Below, in pieces: positions 12,901 to 27,900 of a stretch of 64,000 bases of DNA. The position numbers and the translations under genes are program-made. Positions within the stretch are counted from its first letter, which is position 1. Each line of letters starts with the position of its first letter. The stretch is from Setophaga petechia. Its lineage: Eukaryota > Chordata > Aves > Passeriformes > Parulidae. Below the pieces are notes generated by a model, which saw nothing but the letters and a program-made list of their open reading frames with translations, was not told the DNA's origin and did not search any database. The stretch is taken from assembly GCA_024362935.1 (NCBI GenBank), contig JANCRA010000019.1:6134501-6198500 (forward strand), in the 5' to 3' direction.

Positions 12901-15900
12901 TCAAGGGTTTGATTCAGGAAATCTACAGAGAGGTTTACAAAACTGTCTGGGTGTATTTTGAGTTTTTTTGTAAAAATTACACTTAAATAAATTCTGTGTA
13001 TTTCACTGATATTCTGAATTAAAAACAATCCTTGAAAAATTACTTTTAGATGTCTTGCAATTTTTCCCAACACCTGGTATGAAGTCTAACTTCCCACTAC
13101 AGAGGTACCAGTTCCTACCAAACTTTTAGGTATCACCTGTCAGTTAAAGAAAGTGTGATGTCCATGGTCAGTCCAACCAAAGGATGTGCCTGTTTCCTAC
13201 ACACGGAAATTTTTTATGACTTAAAATTGAGACCCGCTATCACAGATAAGTTAGGAATAAATAAAAGGAGAAGAATTTATACTACAGGAATCAAGGGCAC
13301 TCTGTCACTAAATTATTCTTCCTTCCATAGGCATTTACTGTAGCATTTCATATGGTGGCTGCCTGCCACCAGCTAACAGGCAGAATTACAGTTTCACACG
13401 TTACTAAGGTGGCAGGTGCAGTTTTCCCAAAACAATCTGTAAGTTATTGTTAACACTCCCAATTATGCTTGAAGTGTAGGCATATTTGTACTCATGTAAA
13501 CTGGCCTTCAATCTACTGCTGCTGAAAACTGAGTCATGGTACCCTGGAAATTACCACCCCATTACCCCAACTCCGGATGGTCTGTGTTCTTCAGGAAGAA
13601 GTCTCTTTTCAGTCCTGTGAATCTTTTTCCATGAGAAGACTAAGCTCATGTAACCTCTGGAAGGTTATCAGGTTCCCTATTCACCACTTGCCTTAACACT
13701 TCAAATATTTTTTAAATTAATAAAAAAAACTTAGATATTAACCAACTTAACATTTTTAAGCTTTTCTTACTTTTTCATGAGGCTTAAAAAATGGATTGTA
13801 CAAATACTTACCAATCTTTGATTTAATCTCTTATTTTCCTCTTCTTTCAACTGCAAAGTCTAAAAGAAAATCTTAATCTGATTAACTGGATATTATACTT
13901 CATATAGTACCAACTTTTCCTTTTAAAGTTTTGATATGACTAGAGCCCAACTACTTGTACGATACTACATCCTTCAGTTCTAAAACAATTATCAAAGCAT
14001 CATTTGAACAAAGACATGCAAAAAACCCCTTGAAGTCTAGGAATTATCCTAGTGCTACAAACCCTCATGCTATGATTGTACCTGCATAGTCATACTTCTC
14101 TTTCAGTTAGAAAAACATGTAAATGATAGAACAACAAAAGAAATGTAATATATTACTATGTTATAGCTTCTACCCATGACAAATCCTTTGTAATCAAATG
14201 ACAGAAAAAAGGAAGTATATGCTCACAGTCAGAAACACCCAGGCAATTGCTTCATACAGTGTCACAACCCATTAACAGAAAGCATTCCTGTTCTTTATCT
14301 TAAATGCTAGAAGCTAATGATACCTTTTTTTTTTTTTTAAAAAGGGTTAACTTCAAAAAGACAACTGAGATGAAGTTAGATATGATTGGCCAGTTAAAAA
14401 TTACTAGAATCTGAAATAATCCAGTGTAACTACTAGAGGTAAATCTCACATTTTACCAAGAATACAGTCTATGAGGAAAAATTACCCGTTTTTATGAGAA
14501 AGTGGCAAATCAATCTTAAATCCTGTTCAGTTGTTTTGTATTTCTTAATTAGAAAAAGAATTTGTAACTTTTTTCCCTATATAAATTCCCCGTATCAATG
14601 ATCTGTCACTCCTAAAAAGAGTGACAGATCAGTTACTTGTACTAAAGTCCAGATAAACCTAACAAGGATAGGCCAAGAGTAATGTTTTAACAGTTATCTT
14701 GAATTACTTCAGTGAATTACAGTGATCCAAAAGTACAATGAAAAACGATTCCCTGAAATCATATTTATACTCCTTGCAAACACTGTGATGCATCAGAGCA
14801 TATAACTGACCACAGCACTTCACATGTACATACTTTTAAATACTTTGTCCTAAGTACTTAACCTCACAAACAAACAATCTACTCACTCTTTCCAGCAACA
14901 TTATCCTCTGCTTTTCTTCAGACATATGAACATTTTCACTAAAAAAGAAAGAAAATGGACAGGTTAAAAACGAACCTTTTTTCAATAATCAAAAATTGTC
15001 TTTTCCACACTCACCTGTTATCTTCACTTAGTGAGGAGTGTTATATATTTGCTAGCACAGAAGAAACAGCACAGAAAGACACTCAGGAATCAGCATCGAT
15101 ATTTCTGGATGGGGTTTTGGATTTTTTTTTCCTTTTCTTTAAACCAAAGAGGTTATTTGTTGCAACAAGCCAGTGAATTTTCAGCCATTGATTTAGGTTA
15201 TCAAGCTATATCAGGGCATTTCCTAGTATTTTGCATTGTTTTCAAGACACCAGGATGAAAGCTACAGCCCCACATGCTTTGACAGTTATTCCCTGATATT
15301 GCAATTCAGCTCTACCACATCCTATTTTCCTGGTCTGTAGCTCAAAAGCTACTGGGGAGTATTCTGAAGTGCCCTGGTACTCTCTGGTAGAGACACTAAT
15401 GTGAACTTGCTACTTGTTGCCTTTCATCTGTGGGATAAACTGAGTACTGGAGCATGATAAAATAAATGCTAACATCCCAAGTAACTGCTTTAAAACATAA
15501 ACAGTAATTCCTGAAAAAGTTATAATGTACTTTAAAAGCAGTTTAAATAGGGAAGAAACAACAATTTTCTAGTCCAAACTGATTGGTTTGGTTGAGAAAA
15601 CAGAAAAGTTTTAGGATGAAACATGCTATAAATCCAACCAAAATTATCAGAAAACTAACAGATTATAAATAAACCATACTAATCATTACTTCATTTCAGT
15701 TAAAAGGCTGTTTAGCTCTCATGTAATAGGAAGCAGTCAACAGAAACCTGTGAAAGGTTCTGTCTAATCATACATTGGGTCATAATTTTTTTGTTCACAA
15801 GCTCACCTTAATATTTTTTTGTACATCTGTTTTGAAAGTGCAGGGCTAGAATGATTACTATAAGAAACAGCTCTTTTTTTAAAGATGGGGTACTTCCTTG

Positions 15901-18900
15901 TTTTAGTAACACTGCAAGTTTAGCTTGGCAAGGACAAGTTTTCATCTTTACTTCTACAAAGCTGTTAAGTGCTCTGGGTATGTGATTCTGGGTTAGGCAG
16001 CATTGGCTGTGATGCACACTGACTAAAGTCAATGTAAGTACATCTAACTATTTTGCTCTTGTCCTCTGATAAAAACCTTGCTCCTCTTGTGTGGTTGCCT
16101 GTCAGGTTTCTTACTTCTGTGAAAGGTATGGGGGAGAAGCCTGGGGTTCTTTAAAATGCCAGTGGCATGAAAGTGAGACACTGTTCAAAAGATAAGTCAG
16201 TAAAATGCAGCCTCCCAGTTCATTCACCATTACAATTTTCCTTCTGTTTGACTTAAGTTTTGAATACTTAGGTATATTCTTTTACATCATGATTGTGGGG
16301 CCAAGTTTCACCTTGAAGCTGCATACTTGGAAGTCATCAAACCCACACATTCCTGATGACTGTGACACCACAACTGTATGTACATGTGTGTTTAAAAGAA
16401 TATTTTCAGGAACATCATCACAGGCAGGAGAGTTAAACATGCTCATCTGTACTTCACACTCCCCAAGAGCACACATTTCCAGAACAAGAGCATGCTTTAC
16501 TTCTACTCAAATGCCCCATACTTACTGCACAGCCATCATACTGGTTTCCATCGTGGAATCCATTCTCCCCTCAGCCCCAAAGTCAGCAACCAATCTCTCT
16601 GTGTCTGTGGGCACATCAGCTGCACAGGCTCCACAAGCTTCTGATGCTGCTGCCAAGTAGGTTGATGGAGAAAAATTACTACTTCTCAGTTTATTAACTT
16701 CTTCCTCAAGTTTCTTCTTCTCTTCAAGTAAGCGAGCTCTATCTTCAGAAAGTGTTTCAATCAAATCTATGACACAAATAAACAGAATTTCCTTTAATTA
16801 CAGCAGCACTAAGGATCAAAACCAACCTGCAAAGAATGGAACAGTCCTATTAGAAAAGGTGAAACTTTTTCAGAACCTTGCTTACCCTTATCTTTTTCTT
16901 GCTGTTGTGTAAGCACTTTTAATTTGTCACTAAGATCATTAATGATGTTTTCTTTTTTCATTTTCTCTCTTGCCAGAACAGTGTTAAAGTTGGTCTGAAA
17001 AGAGAAAGGAAGTATTACTGAAATAAGGAACGTACTGTAAAAATGTAACGCAAAATAGTACAAAAAACCAGCACGTATTTCAGTTTTCTACAATAAAAGA
17101 AGAAATCAAAACTTTTTTACTTATTGCTTTGGTGAAGAAATAAAATGCCAGTACATTTTATTTTTATGTTTTTCTTTAAAATTTTTTTGTAATTTATTTT
17201 ATTTTTAACCCTCTCATTCCCTCAAGCCGGATACATACAAGTAGTACAGTAAGAAATAATTTAAAAAAAACATAAGTTGTTGATCTTTAAAATTAATACT
17301 TTTTATTCCAGTTAATGTAAATTACTTGATCATTCTATATTTAAAACAGTTACTTGAAGGGTTCATATTATTAAGATAAAGCTGAACTGCATCCAGATAT
17401 GTTAATAAAATGTAAAAGAAAAATACCATTACCAATACACTATAAATTGAATTAAAAATGCATTTCAAGTCATGCATTGATTCTTTAGTGAACAATTAAT
17501 TATTGCAAGATACACAGGAATCCTGGTTAATTGCTTGAATAGGTGAAGATAAGAAGTGGCCAGCATAGCCTTTAGTACCAGTCTAACAAATCTTTCCAGT
17601 TCTTCAGTCCTTCTACTGCTCACTGTGCCCTTTAACTCTTAGGCTGCTGCTGAAGAGACAGACAAAACCCACTAACAACCATCTATTAAAAGGATATTTC
17701 CAATTACTTTTTCTGTGACTTTGAAGATTCTCTTGATATATGCCTATCAACTCTTAAAATGTAAACTATTTAATGGGCTACACAACTTACATAGGGCACA
17801 GCAGCCTTTGTTACATGTCTGCATAACAAAACTCTTTTATATGCATATATATAACATATATACATATATATAACTTTGTTATATGTCTACATAACAAAAG
17901 CATAAGTGACACCTCTAAAGAAACTTCCCAGAGGGCAAAAAACAAAACCCAAAAAAGACAAAGCCAAGAGTAAATATTCAGTAATCAGCAGAGGCAGCAA
18001 AATAAACTGTCAGCACTGACTGTTACACCCTTTTTCTGGGTTTGGGGTATTTGTTTGCTTTGGTTGGGGTCTTTTTTGGGGATGTTCATTGTTTGTTGCT
18101 TTTTTTAAAAAGTTTCAGCGTTCTCTGGAATTTGCTGTCAATGCCTCAGAACTTTCCCTTCCGTGCTCTGCTCCAGAAATGAAGAATACTATTACATAAT
18201 GAGGAAAATGAAATACTAAGGAATATTAGAAAAATAAATCGAATTATTACCAACCTAGGAAAAAATTTCCTATTAGATTTACTATGTAAGGCTAACTTCA
18301 GCATTAATGCTTGTAGCCCAACTGCAGTAAGACCCCTTTCTTTATAGCCATCTGCAATTTTGTGTTCCCTACTCCCTGCATCAAGTGACTCACTGCATTC
18401 ATTCACCAAGCTGGCTGATCACCGCCCTTGTCTCTTTGTCCTTATTTGATCCTACCACAGCTACAGTAAGGAGAAGTACTTAAAACAAAATCCTTTCTCA
18501 GTGTTTAAATGCAACAAAGCTGCAGATAATAGCTGTTACTAACAGATTTGAATTAAGAACTTGAGACTCCTCTACAGAAACTAAGAGGCTCAAGATGTTT
18601 TGAAAGGAAAAAATGTGTGGATACAGATGTAAAATAATAATCCAGTGCAATGTGATTTTTCATCAAGATAAGGACTACACAGTGGCTTTAAGTTTATTAC
18701 GTAAAACGCAACATACATTGTTTGAACCTCAAAATACAGTATGTTTATCCTTTGAACCTCAAAACACCACCTGTCCATGGTAATAACCTTTAAAAGCCAG
18801 TGAAATACTAACTGATTCCAGATCAGTTAGTATTTCAAATAATTAATTTAGTGTGGTCCACAAATTTTTTAACACCTTGTCTCTTTCTGCAGTTAAAGAA

Positions 18901-21900
18901 ATGAATGAATACAGATTCCAAGCACTTAAGCAAAAGAAGTCACAAAAATTGAATCTGGATTGCCAGTTGTTTGGTAATTGGTTTTGCCTTCTGTTTTTTT
19001 CTTTCCAGTGGAGTTTTTTTGTTTGTTTCTTTGTTGTATTTCTTTTTCCTTAATGCTTAAATGTTTGACTACATTAACACATCATATCCTGGCTTCAGAT
19101 AATCACACAAGTTTAGAATGTGGAAGTGTTACAGGGCAAAAGAGAAAACCCTACTCTAACTTCAAAGCAGCAAAAGAACACAATTGTCCTGGGAGCAAAA
19201 ATATTTTTTAAAAAAATCAGCTTTACCTGCTGCTCTGCAGTGAGGGATGTTCTGATGTTCTGCATTTCTTCATTTTTTCTTTTCTCTTGTTCTTCAAGTT
19301 GCTCTAAGAACTTCATTTTTTCTTCCTGAAGCTTCTCCTGAAGTTCAGCGACTAAGTTTGATTCAGCAGATGATTCAGCAGGAGGACTTAAAAGAAAATG
19401 TTTAGGCTTTAAATGTGCAGCATATACCGAGCCCCACAATACATGCAATAAACATACACATAAAGGTCAGACGTTCATTTTGAGACATTATTTCTGAAAT
19501 ATCTAATAAATACTATATTACAATTAAACCATTACTAACTTCAGTTCTACTTTTTAATCATGAGCATCTCACCAACTCTTAACTTGGGCTCTCTCTGTTT
19601 TTAGCATAGCATGCTGGCTCTAATTTTGAAGTTTTGTGGTGGGGGAGGACTTTTGTTTATACTTTTAGTAATGTAACAGAAAGTCAGGAAAGTGGTAAAA
19701 AGAAACTATCAACTTCACAAAGATACTTAGTAAGTCAAAATGCAAAGCCTTCAGAAATATCACAAAAGGAATATAATTCAGCAGAAATCTGATGCTAAGG
19801 AATCCAGATGAGAAACTCAAAACTCTGGATTGCAGAATCAGGAGGACAGCAGTGATGATCATAAAGGAAGGAAACCATCAACAGTCACAAAGGCAGAATA
19901 ATGACCTCAAATTGGTTTTGAAACAATGTTACATAAGCCAAGTATTTTTCACCACTGACACAAAAACTAACTACACTCTTCTGTGCTTGGCTTGAGTTAT
20001 CAAGAATGCCTCTGAAGAACTTAAGAATAGAGAAACCCTGTTGTTGGGCAACAATTGTAAAAAATTGTATTATTTTAAGTTTCCATTATTCATCTGCACC
20101 AGAACCATATTTAAACCATACTGATATTACAACTAATCATATTAAAACCCAAAGCTCTTAGCTGAATTAAACCAAAGCAGAAATCTTCTGCCTCTCAGAT
20201 GGAATGCCTGGACTACTGCTTGCAAATGACAGCCCAGAAAATGATGTTGTTGTTCTGCAAAGGACACTAGCACATTACTAGTTTTTATACCTCATCACTG
20301 TACCAGGCAGTAGGTTTATATATTTAATCTGAAAAGCTCTTGCCAACTACAGCAACAGTGACAATGGCTAACTTTATTATTTTCAAGATACCAAAAGCTC
20401 ATATCTTCAGACTGGGGTTTCATTGCAAGCAAACACTTGCATTGCTCTGAGAGGATAAAGAATGTACTCAACAACACTGCTACTTGTTCCACCACATGGG
20501 CATATACTGAATATACAAACTATTATGCAGCAGCTAAGTACTCAAAAAGCCCATAAGAACCTCTAAATAAACGAGTTTTAAAAGCCAACTGAAGTTCTCA
20601 GAGTGGCTCAACAGCCTCTGACATTACAGAAGTCAGAAGTAAAATAAGCAGAGAAAACAAAGTCATGAAACACTCTGGCAAATGTTTTTTGTGCCACCAA
20701 GTAAACATTTTCATGCTTGATTAAATTTCAATTTATTTCTAAATGAAGCCTAGCTAGGAGAGAGAGAGGACATGCACTCTGTGAAGCTCCTCTACATATG
20801 GTGGTCTGACAGAACTGGCTGGGCAATATAAGACTGCAAGATACCAAAGCAGTAATTCCATCTTTAAAGTAGTTGGGATTCCTATTCTACTTTTTACATT
20901 CTTTAGAGTATTATAGATATTTTAACTAACCAGAAAACTGTTTCAAAATGCTTAACAACAAGTCATTAAAGATATTGTGGCTTTCTCTACTGTTTTACAT
21001 GACTACATAGTGCAAAAAGAGTAAATGAAACTACAAATGCCTTGCAGTTTTATTATCTTTCTTAATCAAAATGACTTGATTTTCAGACACACCAAACTAT
21101 GTTAATTTTTATACTGTGGTAATGCATGGATAGCAAACATTCCTTTGTTGCCTCTTAATATTTTTGTTAGTTTTCATGGAAAAACCTAAATTCCTGACAT
21201 CAGTGCAATACTCAGGTAAAATTTAACAATCTGTCTCTCCATCTGTACCTTCTGAATGGCTTATGTAACATTACTCTTGCAGAAAACAACAAACATAAAA
21301 TCACATGCCAAATAAAAGTTGTTTTCTACCATTACAACTGCTAAACAATGAGTGAGAGTAACAAATAAACCTGAGTTATTGATATAGCTTGGGGTTTTAA
21401 GAATTCAAGACCCAAACAAGTAAACAGTGACTTTGAAATCTTAGGACAGATCTACGCAACATATAAGCAATTCAGAGATAAAAACATAGTATATATCTTG
21501 ATTCCTAGAAAAAAAAAATAACAGCAGAACAAAGGCCTAAAAAGAAGCCTGAGGAGGCAAAATATATTTCAATGTCACACTAAAAATTAAATTACTTGAC
21601 AGAACTTTGTAACAAACTAACAGCACCCCTTTGGATTGAAGCAGATAATATTTCTTTGAAATACATTATCTGTTTTATCCAGTTTGGATAAGAATACACA
21701 AAGCTGTAATCACAAGTTGAAAGTTAAGTGTAGGTGGATTTTTAAAAAGTCTGATGACACAGCTACATTTTTTTCCTGTTGAGTCAAGTTCTTCAAATTT
21801 CTAAAATGCATAAATACACAGAAAAGAATGCAGAATTTATCTTTTTTCTTCTCATCACGCCGTATTTCATTAAGAGAATATTTTCTTCGATTAAGAAGGG

Positions 21901-24900
21901 CTGTTCTTATATTTCATTATCCCAATCTTAATTCAAAGAAGCAGTATTATCTTGATGCATTTCTTTATACACTGACAAGCAAACACAGGCACTAACACAA
22001 CATCACATAATCATGGACTTGCTCGCATGTGAAAATCCTGAGGTAGCAGACAATTCCAGTGAAGGAGATATTCTCATTTCCCTTGGACTATGACTATGCT
22101 GTTAGACTCTGCATCACCTCCCCTCTCCTACCTTTCTTTCTTTTAACAGTACCTTGATACTAAAAATTTAAAAGCCAACTTAAGTCTGTACTCATTTTTT
22201 GCAGTATTCTTGCTTTTATGTCAATTCTGTCCATTTTATTAATCTTTTCCCATTTCACATACTTGGTATGGCCTAATACCTGGGAAAAAAATTCCTCTAT
22301 TAAGATATTTTACAAACAAGATCTATCTGCTGCATTGATTCACACCACATGAACATAAATGATAAATGCTAGCATTTAAAAAAAATACTGTTGCTAAGCC
22401 TTAGTCACATGGAAAAATTCTACTATTTCCATTCTATAACAACATAATGTAGGGCTGCTGGCAGGCATTACAAACTCATAAGTATGTAAGATACAATAGA
22501 AAGAATAATTCTATGCATTCTTGGCTAGGGAAAAATATATTTTTAAAATGGAAAAATCTCTGCAGAAATTAACAAAGAAAAATGGTGACATTAGGATGTT
22601 CTTTAAGATTATATTGCACCTTTGTGTTTCATTATGAAGCTCAAACTGAAGACACTGAAATAGGTAAGTGGGGCAGCAAAGGTCATTGGAAGTCCATGTG
22701 GCCATGGGACAGCTCTCAGTCAATCCTGTATAAACTCCCACACAAGTTTTCATGCCCCATTATCACCAAGCTGGTGTACAGTTAGCAAATAAAGAAAGTT
22801 ATCAGGTTACCAAAAAGCCAGCCACTGCATGCTCCCACAGTGCTAGCAGAGCAAGGATGGGAAAAGAGAGAGGGGCTGAGACCATCAAAATTGCAATTTG
22901 CTACTGTGAAAACACTCCTTCAACATGACTGAAATATAAAAACTTCATTGCTGTCTTGAAATAATCCTGTATAAGATATTTTACAATCCTTCAAACTACA
23001 GATATGGGAATACCACTACCTATAAACATTTTAAAATGTGAATATAGAAACCAATACAGATAAACAGTATTACAAATACAACAATCTTAGTTACTGCACA
23101 GCATGTCATGAATATACCATACTGATTAAAATACTAGGAAAACACAGTAACTAAATTCTTACAGTACCTCTGATTCACTTGCATTTCAAGTTGCAGTATT
23201 TTTTCCAAAAGCCCTTTTTCAGCAGCTTCCCTCTGTAATTCCAACTCTTTACAAGCAGTTTGTACTGCATCCTCTTTTTCAGAATTGAGCTTCTGAATGA
23301 GCAATTGCCTGTCTTGTTCTTGGTTAGATATCAACAGTTCTTTCTCTTCCTTTAGGTTATGGATAATAGCTTCATATTTTTCCTGCTGCTCACAGAGAGA
23401 CAATTTTTCTGTTTTTTCCTTCTCTAGGGCAGTCATTTCCAACTCTAACTTACTTTGCAGTTCTGTTATTTGCTCTGAAAGTCTTTTCTCTGCCTCAGCA
23501 GTTTTTTGATGAAGAAGCGTTACTTTATTTAATTCAGTTCTAAGCAAATTTGATTCTTCTTCATACCTATTTACTAGCTCAGAAATACACTGATCTTTCT
23601 CAATTGTCATCAGAGTCCTTAGTTCTGATAAGCCCACTTGATGTTCATCACTGCTGATTTGTATTTTATTGTTTAATTTATCTATCTCCTTTCTTAGGCT
23701 TTCAGTTTCCTTGTCAACCTGAGATCTTAAAGTCTCTTGTTGCTGGTTTCTGCTTTCTTCCAAAAGAAGCTTCATTTCATCGGTTTCTGCCTCTTTCAGG
23801 GCAAGTTCAACTTCTAGTTTGCACCTCAAATCAGACAGATCTGAAATCTTCAGTTGTAACTCTTCTACTTGTTGTTGTTTCTCTCTCATAACCACCTCAT
23901 GAGATTCCTGCATTTGTTCAAGTCTATGCTCGTTCTCTTTTTTTAACTTATCCAAACAGTCCTTGTGCTCAGCTAGGACCTTCTCAAATTCCTGTAAATG
24001 CCTGGCTTGTAGGTTGCTTTCCAGTTCTTTTAAATGGCTTTGCTCTAAACTCTCAAGTTCTGCCCTCAGGAGTTGTAGTTTCTCATTGTTTTCAACATGA
24101 AGTTTTTTCAAGTCTTCAAGTACAATTTCACGTGACTGCCTCAGTTCCTTGATTTCAGAATTTTGTGTCTCCATTTGGCATTCCAATTCAAGTAATTTCT
24201 GGTCTTTTTCATTCTGAAGGCAAACCACAGCTTCTTTCTCATTCTTCACTATTGCAAATTCATCATTCTTATTCTGAAGAACTTCCTCAAGACCTAACAG
24301 GTCACCTTTTAACTTTTTGATTTTCTTTTTACTTTCTTCACCATCCTCCAGTAATTTATTAATTTTAGTTTCATACTCACTTTTCAAAGACTGTAATTCA
24401 TTTTGATGTTTATCATTTAGCGCTTTTTCAAGTGAAAGTTTTACCTTTTCAATCGTATTTACTATTTCTAAGGAAGTACATTTTAAAGAATTAGAAAAGT
24501 CACACTGTTCTCTTTGTACAAGTGTTTTGAAATGGCAAAGATCTTCTTTTATACCTCTTAAATGTACCTTTGAGTCTTGAGCAATAACCCTACACTTCTC
24601 CACACAAACACTGAGAGAAGCATTTTCTACTGAAACATCCTTTACACAAGAACTTGTATCTTGCATACGCCTACTGTCTATTGCATTGATAACTGAAGAA
24701 TAAAGAGATTCTACCATCATTTCTGGGCTTTGCGGGTCACTTATGACATTAGGAGACACGGGATTTTCTTCTATTACAAATTCATTTACTGCTGACATAA
24801 AGTCAGATTCTGGACTCTCTGCCAATGAATCCAAGTCTAATGATCCTTGCTTAAGAGCTTGCTCCAAGTTCGGATGGGCAATAGTTTCAAAATCGAACGT

Positions 24901-27900
24901 GTGAGCATCAATGCTGTCTGGAGACAATTCTTCCAATGGAGCTGGGGGACACACAGGAGGACACAGGGGACCCTGAAGACTGAGCGATGGAGGAGTTCTT
25001 GAAGAGGTAGCAATTGCGGTTCCTGTAGCACTTTCCGTCCTTGGCGTGGTAGCAGATTGTGGCGATGCTTGACTATTGGAGGCCTACAAGTTATAAAACA
25101 AGAAATGAACACAACGTGATAAGCAGAACTGTTAATATTAAAAATAATTCAAAACCACCAGGCAAAATAAGAGTTTAAAAAAAATTAACCTTATTATTTG
25201 TAACAATCCAGAATATGTACTACTAAAACTTAAGCAAAAATTGCAGAAAATCAAGGAGATCTTCCATTAAGTTTCAGAAAAGCATCATTTGTAAACACAT
25301 AAATATTAAATGTTCACCTAGCCCAAAGTCCTACATAGAGCATAGCCAACTGTATCTTACCAGTCAGAAATAGGCACTGGTTCTTAACAGCCTGCTTATT
25401 TCAGTTTTCCTAATATTTTCATTACTAAAATATTTTTATTCTGTTATTGCCAATATTGTAATTAAAACTCTTTTGGTACCTTGTGCTATTAACCATTATA
25501 CACAACATAGAATATGGAAGTCCTAATGCCAATGATACATCTATAGATTCTTAAGACAAAAATATAAATCTTAAGCTTCAGCAAGTGCAGAACACTTTCC
25601 AGTGTAAGCCAACAAGCAATGTACAGCCTCAGTATCCAACAAAGATGCATTCCTGAAAAAGTTTGTAATAGGATGGATAGAGAAGCATTTTTTCCTAGGA
25701 AAATTATAGTGAAACACACACAGTTAAAATACATCAGGCAAGTAGCTGTGACACACGATTGAGGGGTATGCACAGGACCATCAGGATCACAAACTGGAAG
25801 AGATGCAAAGTTTTCTGAACATCTCAGTGCTCTAAAAGATCCCAGATGCATTCTCTGTAACACCATAGCTCAACTATTACCTTGCTCATCCATCCTTCAT
25901 CACTAAGAACTTTTATTCATATAAGAAATGTGACAATCTTGAAAAGAAATAGCTCCTGAAGAAAAACTCATGGGAATTTTTCTAGCAGAAAATTCCCATA
26001 AAACGTTCAGTCTCAAAGTGCTGGAAATCTGGGGGTGCTCTTCCACAATCCAACACTGCCTCCAGCTGATAAATTCTGTGATCTTGCTCATGGCCTCTTT
26101 CCCAAACCATCCACACTGCCTAAATGCAACTAGAATGCATGTCTGGTGTTATTTACTACGTTAGCTATTATTGAAAAACCTCTGCCATCCATTGAATTCA
26201 GCTCCTTGACTGGCAACAGTTAGTGGAGCTTGGCAATAAAAGTTCAGCAACAGCAAAAATCCCAGAAGTGACAGACATTGATCTGCTGTTGTATAAATAG
26301 CCATTTTTTGCTGTCTCCATCTTGTACAAATGATTGTTACTCAAAAAGGGACCTTGCCCTCCTCTGCACCAAGGAAATATTCCTTAAAGGAGATACAGCA
26401 TGTTTAACAATTCTCAACTGTGATTTAAGAAGAATCTATCTCCAGTTTCAACACTCATCTGTTTAGCAGAGTTGCATTTGCACCTCAGCTCTCTTGGCTT
26501 TTGTATCTTTATTAATCTAAATCATACAATAGTTTTTAAATACATAGTAAAAAGCCCTTGTGATCACTGCACACAGAATATTGTATTTACGAAATGCGAA
26601 GAGGACATGAAACAAAAAAATGAAATGCTCATTTCTAAATGATCCTATTAGCCCAGGTTTAAGCATTTCCCTTGGACTTAATTTCAGCTTGTTGTTTATC
26701 TAAGAAAACTTACAAAAATAGATGTTGAAGGGTACTGTTATGCTGATACATGCCTAGGCTGAAAGCATGCTTTAAGTGACAAACATCTACCATTAATATA
26801 CCAGAAACAGTAACAAAAACTATCATCACAGATATCAAGCACGCATTAAAAAAAGCAATTCAAAGACTCTGAATTGGGAAAATCCTACAGAAACTCACAT
26901 ACAAAGAAATGACAGTATCTACTTTTGGTAACCCTGCAGAATCATCCTAGAAGATAAAGAGTAAGGATTTAGCGTAAAGAAGAAAAAAAAAAAAGTCACT
27001 CTGAGGAGCAATAAGGAAGTCTGTTTCCTCATGACCTGGGGTTGTAGCACACTACTTGCCTCAGCAGTGGCTTCTGTGAGTTGGGAGTCTAATGAGAGCA
27101 TCAGATTACTGCTTAGAGAAGAGTTAAACTTCATATTTTGAGTGTCTGAAACTATACAAAGACTGTTTACTGAGAAGCCTGTGCCAGCCATCTAGTCTGT
27201 TTACAATCTACAGGCAGCAATGTATGCACATGTCACACACTAATTTTTGTCATGACAAAGGAAGAGGAGTCAAGAGCAAACAACAAAAAAACAGAGACAG
27301 AAAACCAGAATTAATTTCCAAGTTCTCAGGTATTGCAAGACTACGTGCCTTGCTCTAATTATATTACTACAAAAAACAATAATCAGGAATACTGCAATTC
27401 CCAGGAAGATTACAAGCAGTGCTTCAATTCCAACTCAACTAGAAAAAATGGTAGATTTATGATCTGATTTGAAAAGCCAGCTTCCCTTATAACAAAAACT
27501 TTTAATACCAAAGGATTGCATCTGTTAATTACCTACTAATAACTGAGAAGACACCTTAATCATCTTACCCATGGGCACCTTAGCTTTTCCTGGACATTTT
27601 TAACCCTACTGCTGACCTGCTTAAAGTTTGTATTATAGAAATAAGAGGGCACAGCAACATTTTTGAGGTTATTAAATTACAAAGAATAAGCAGAAGGTCT
27701 TAAAAATGAAAATAGATTTTAAAGTATTAACAAATTAAAAAAATATCTACAAAAAATGTCATTTAACTACTCCAATGTAATACTAAAAGTTTATCATTCA
27801 TGTTCTATGAACTTGAAAACTGAAATAGTAAGAGCTATGGAGACACTTGAAAAGAAATCCTCTCAACACCCCCAGTAAGTAATTCAATCTCCTCTGACCT

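Noticed and set aside
16205..16660. 151-codon plus-strand frame
   Set aside because: Its distal part is the antisense shadow of RB1CC1 coding exon 16; the rest is intronic and unrecognised.
23297..23509. 70-codon plus-strand frame within the giant exon
   Set aside because: Antisense shadow of the coiled-coil coding sequence.
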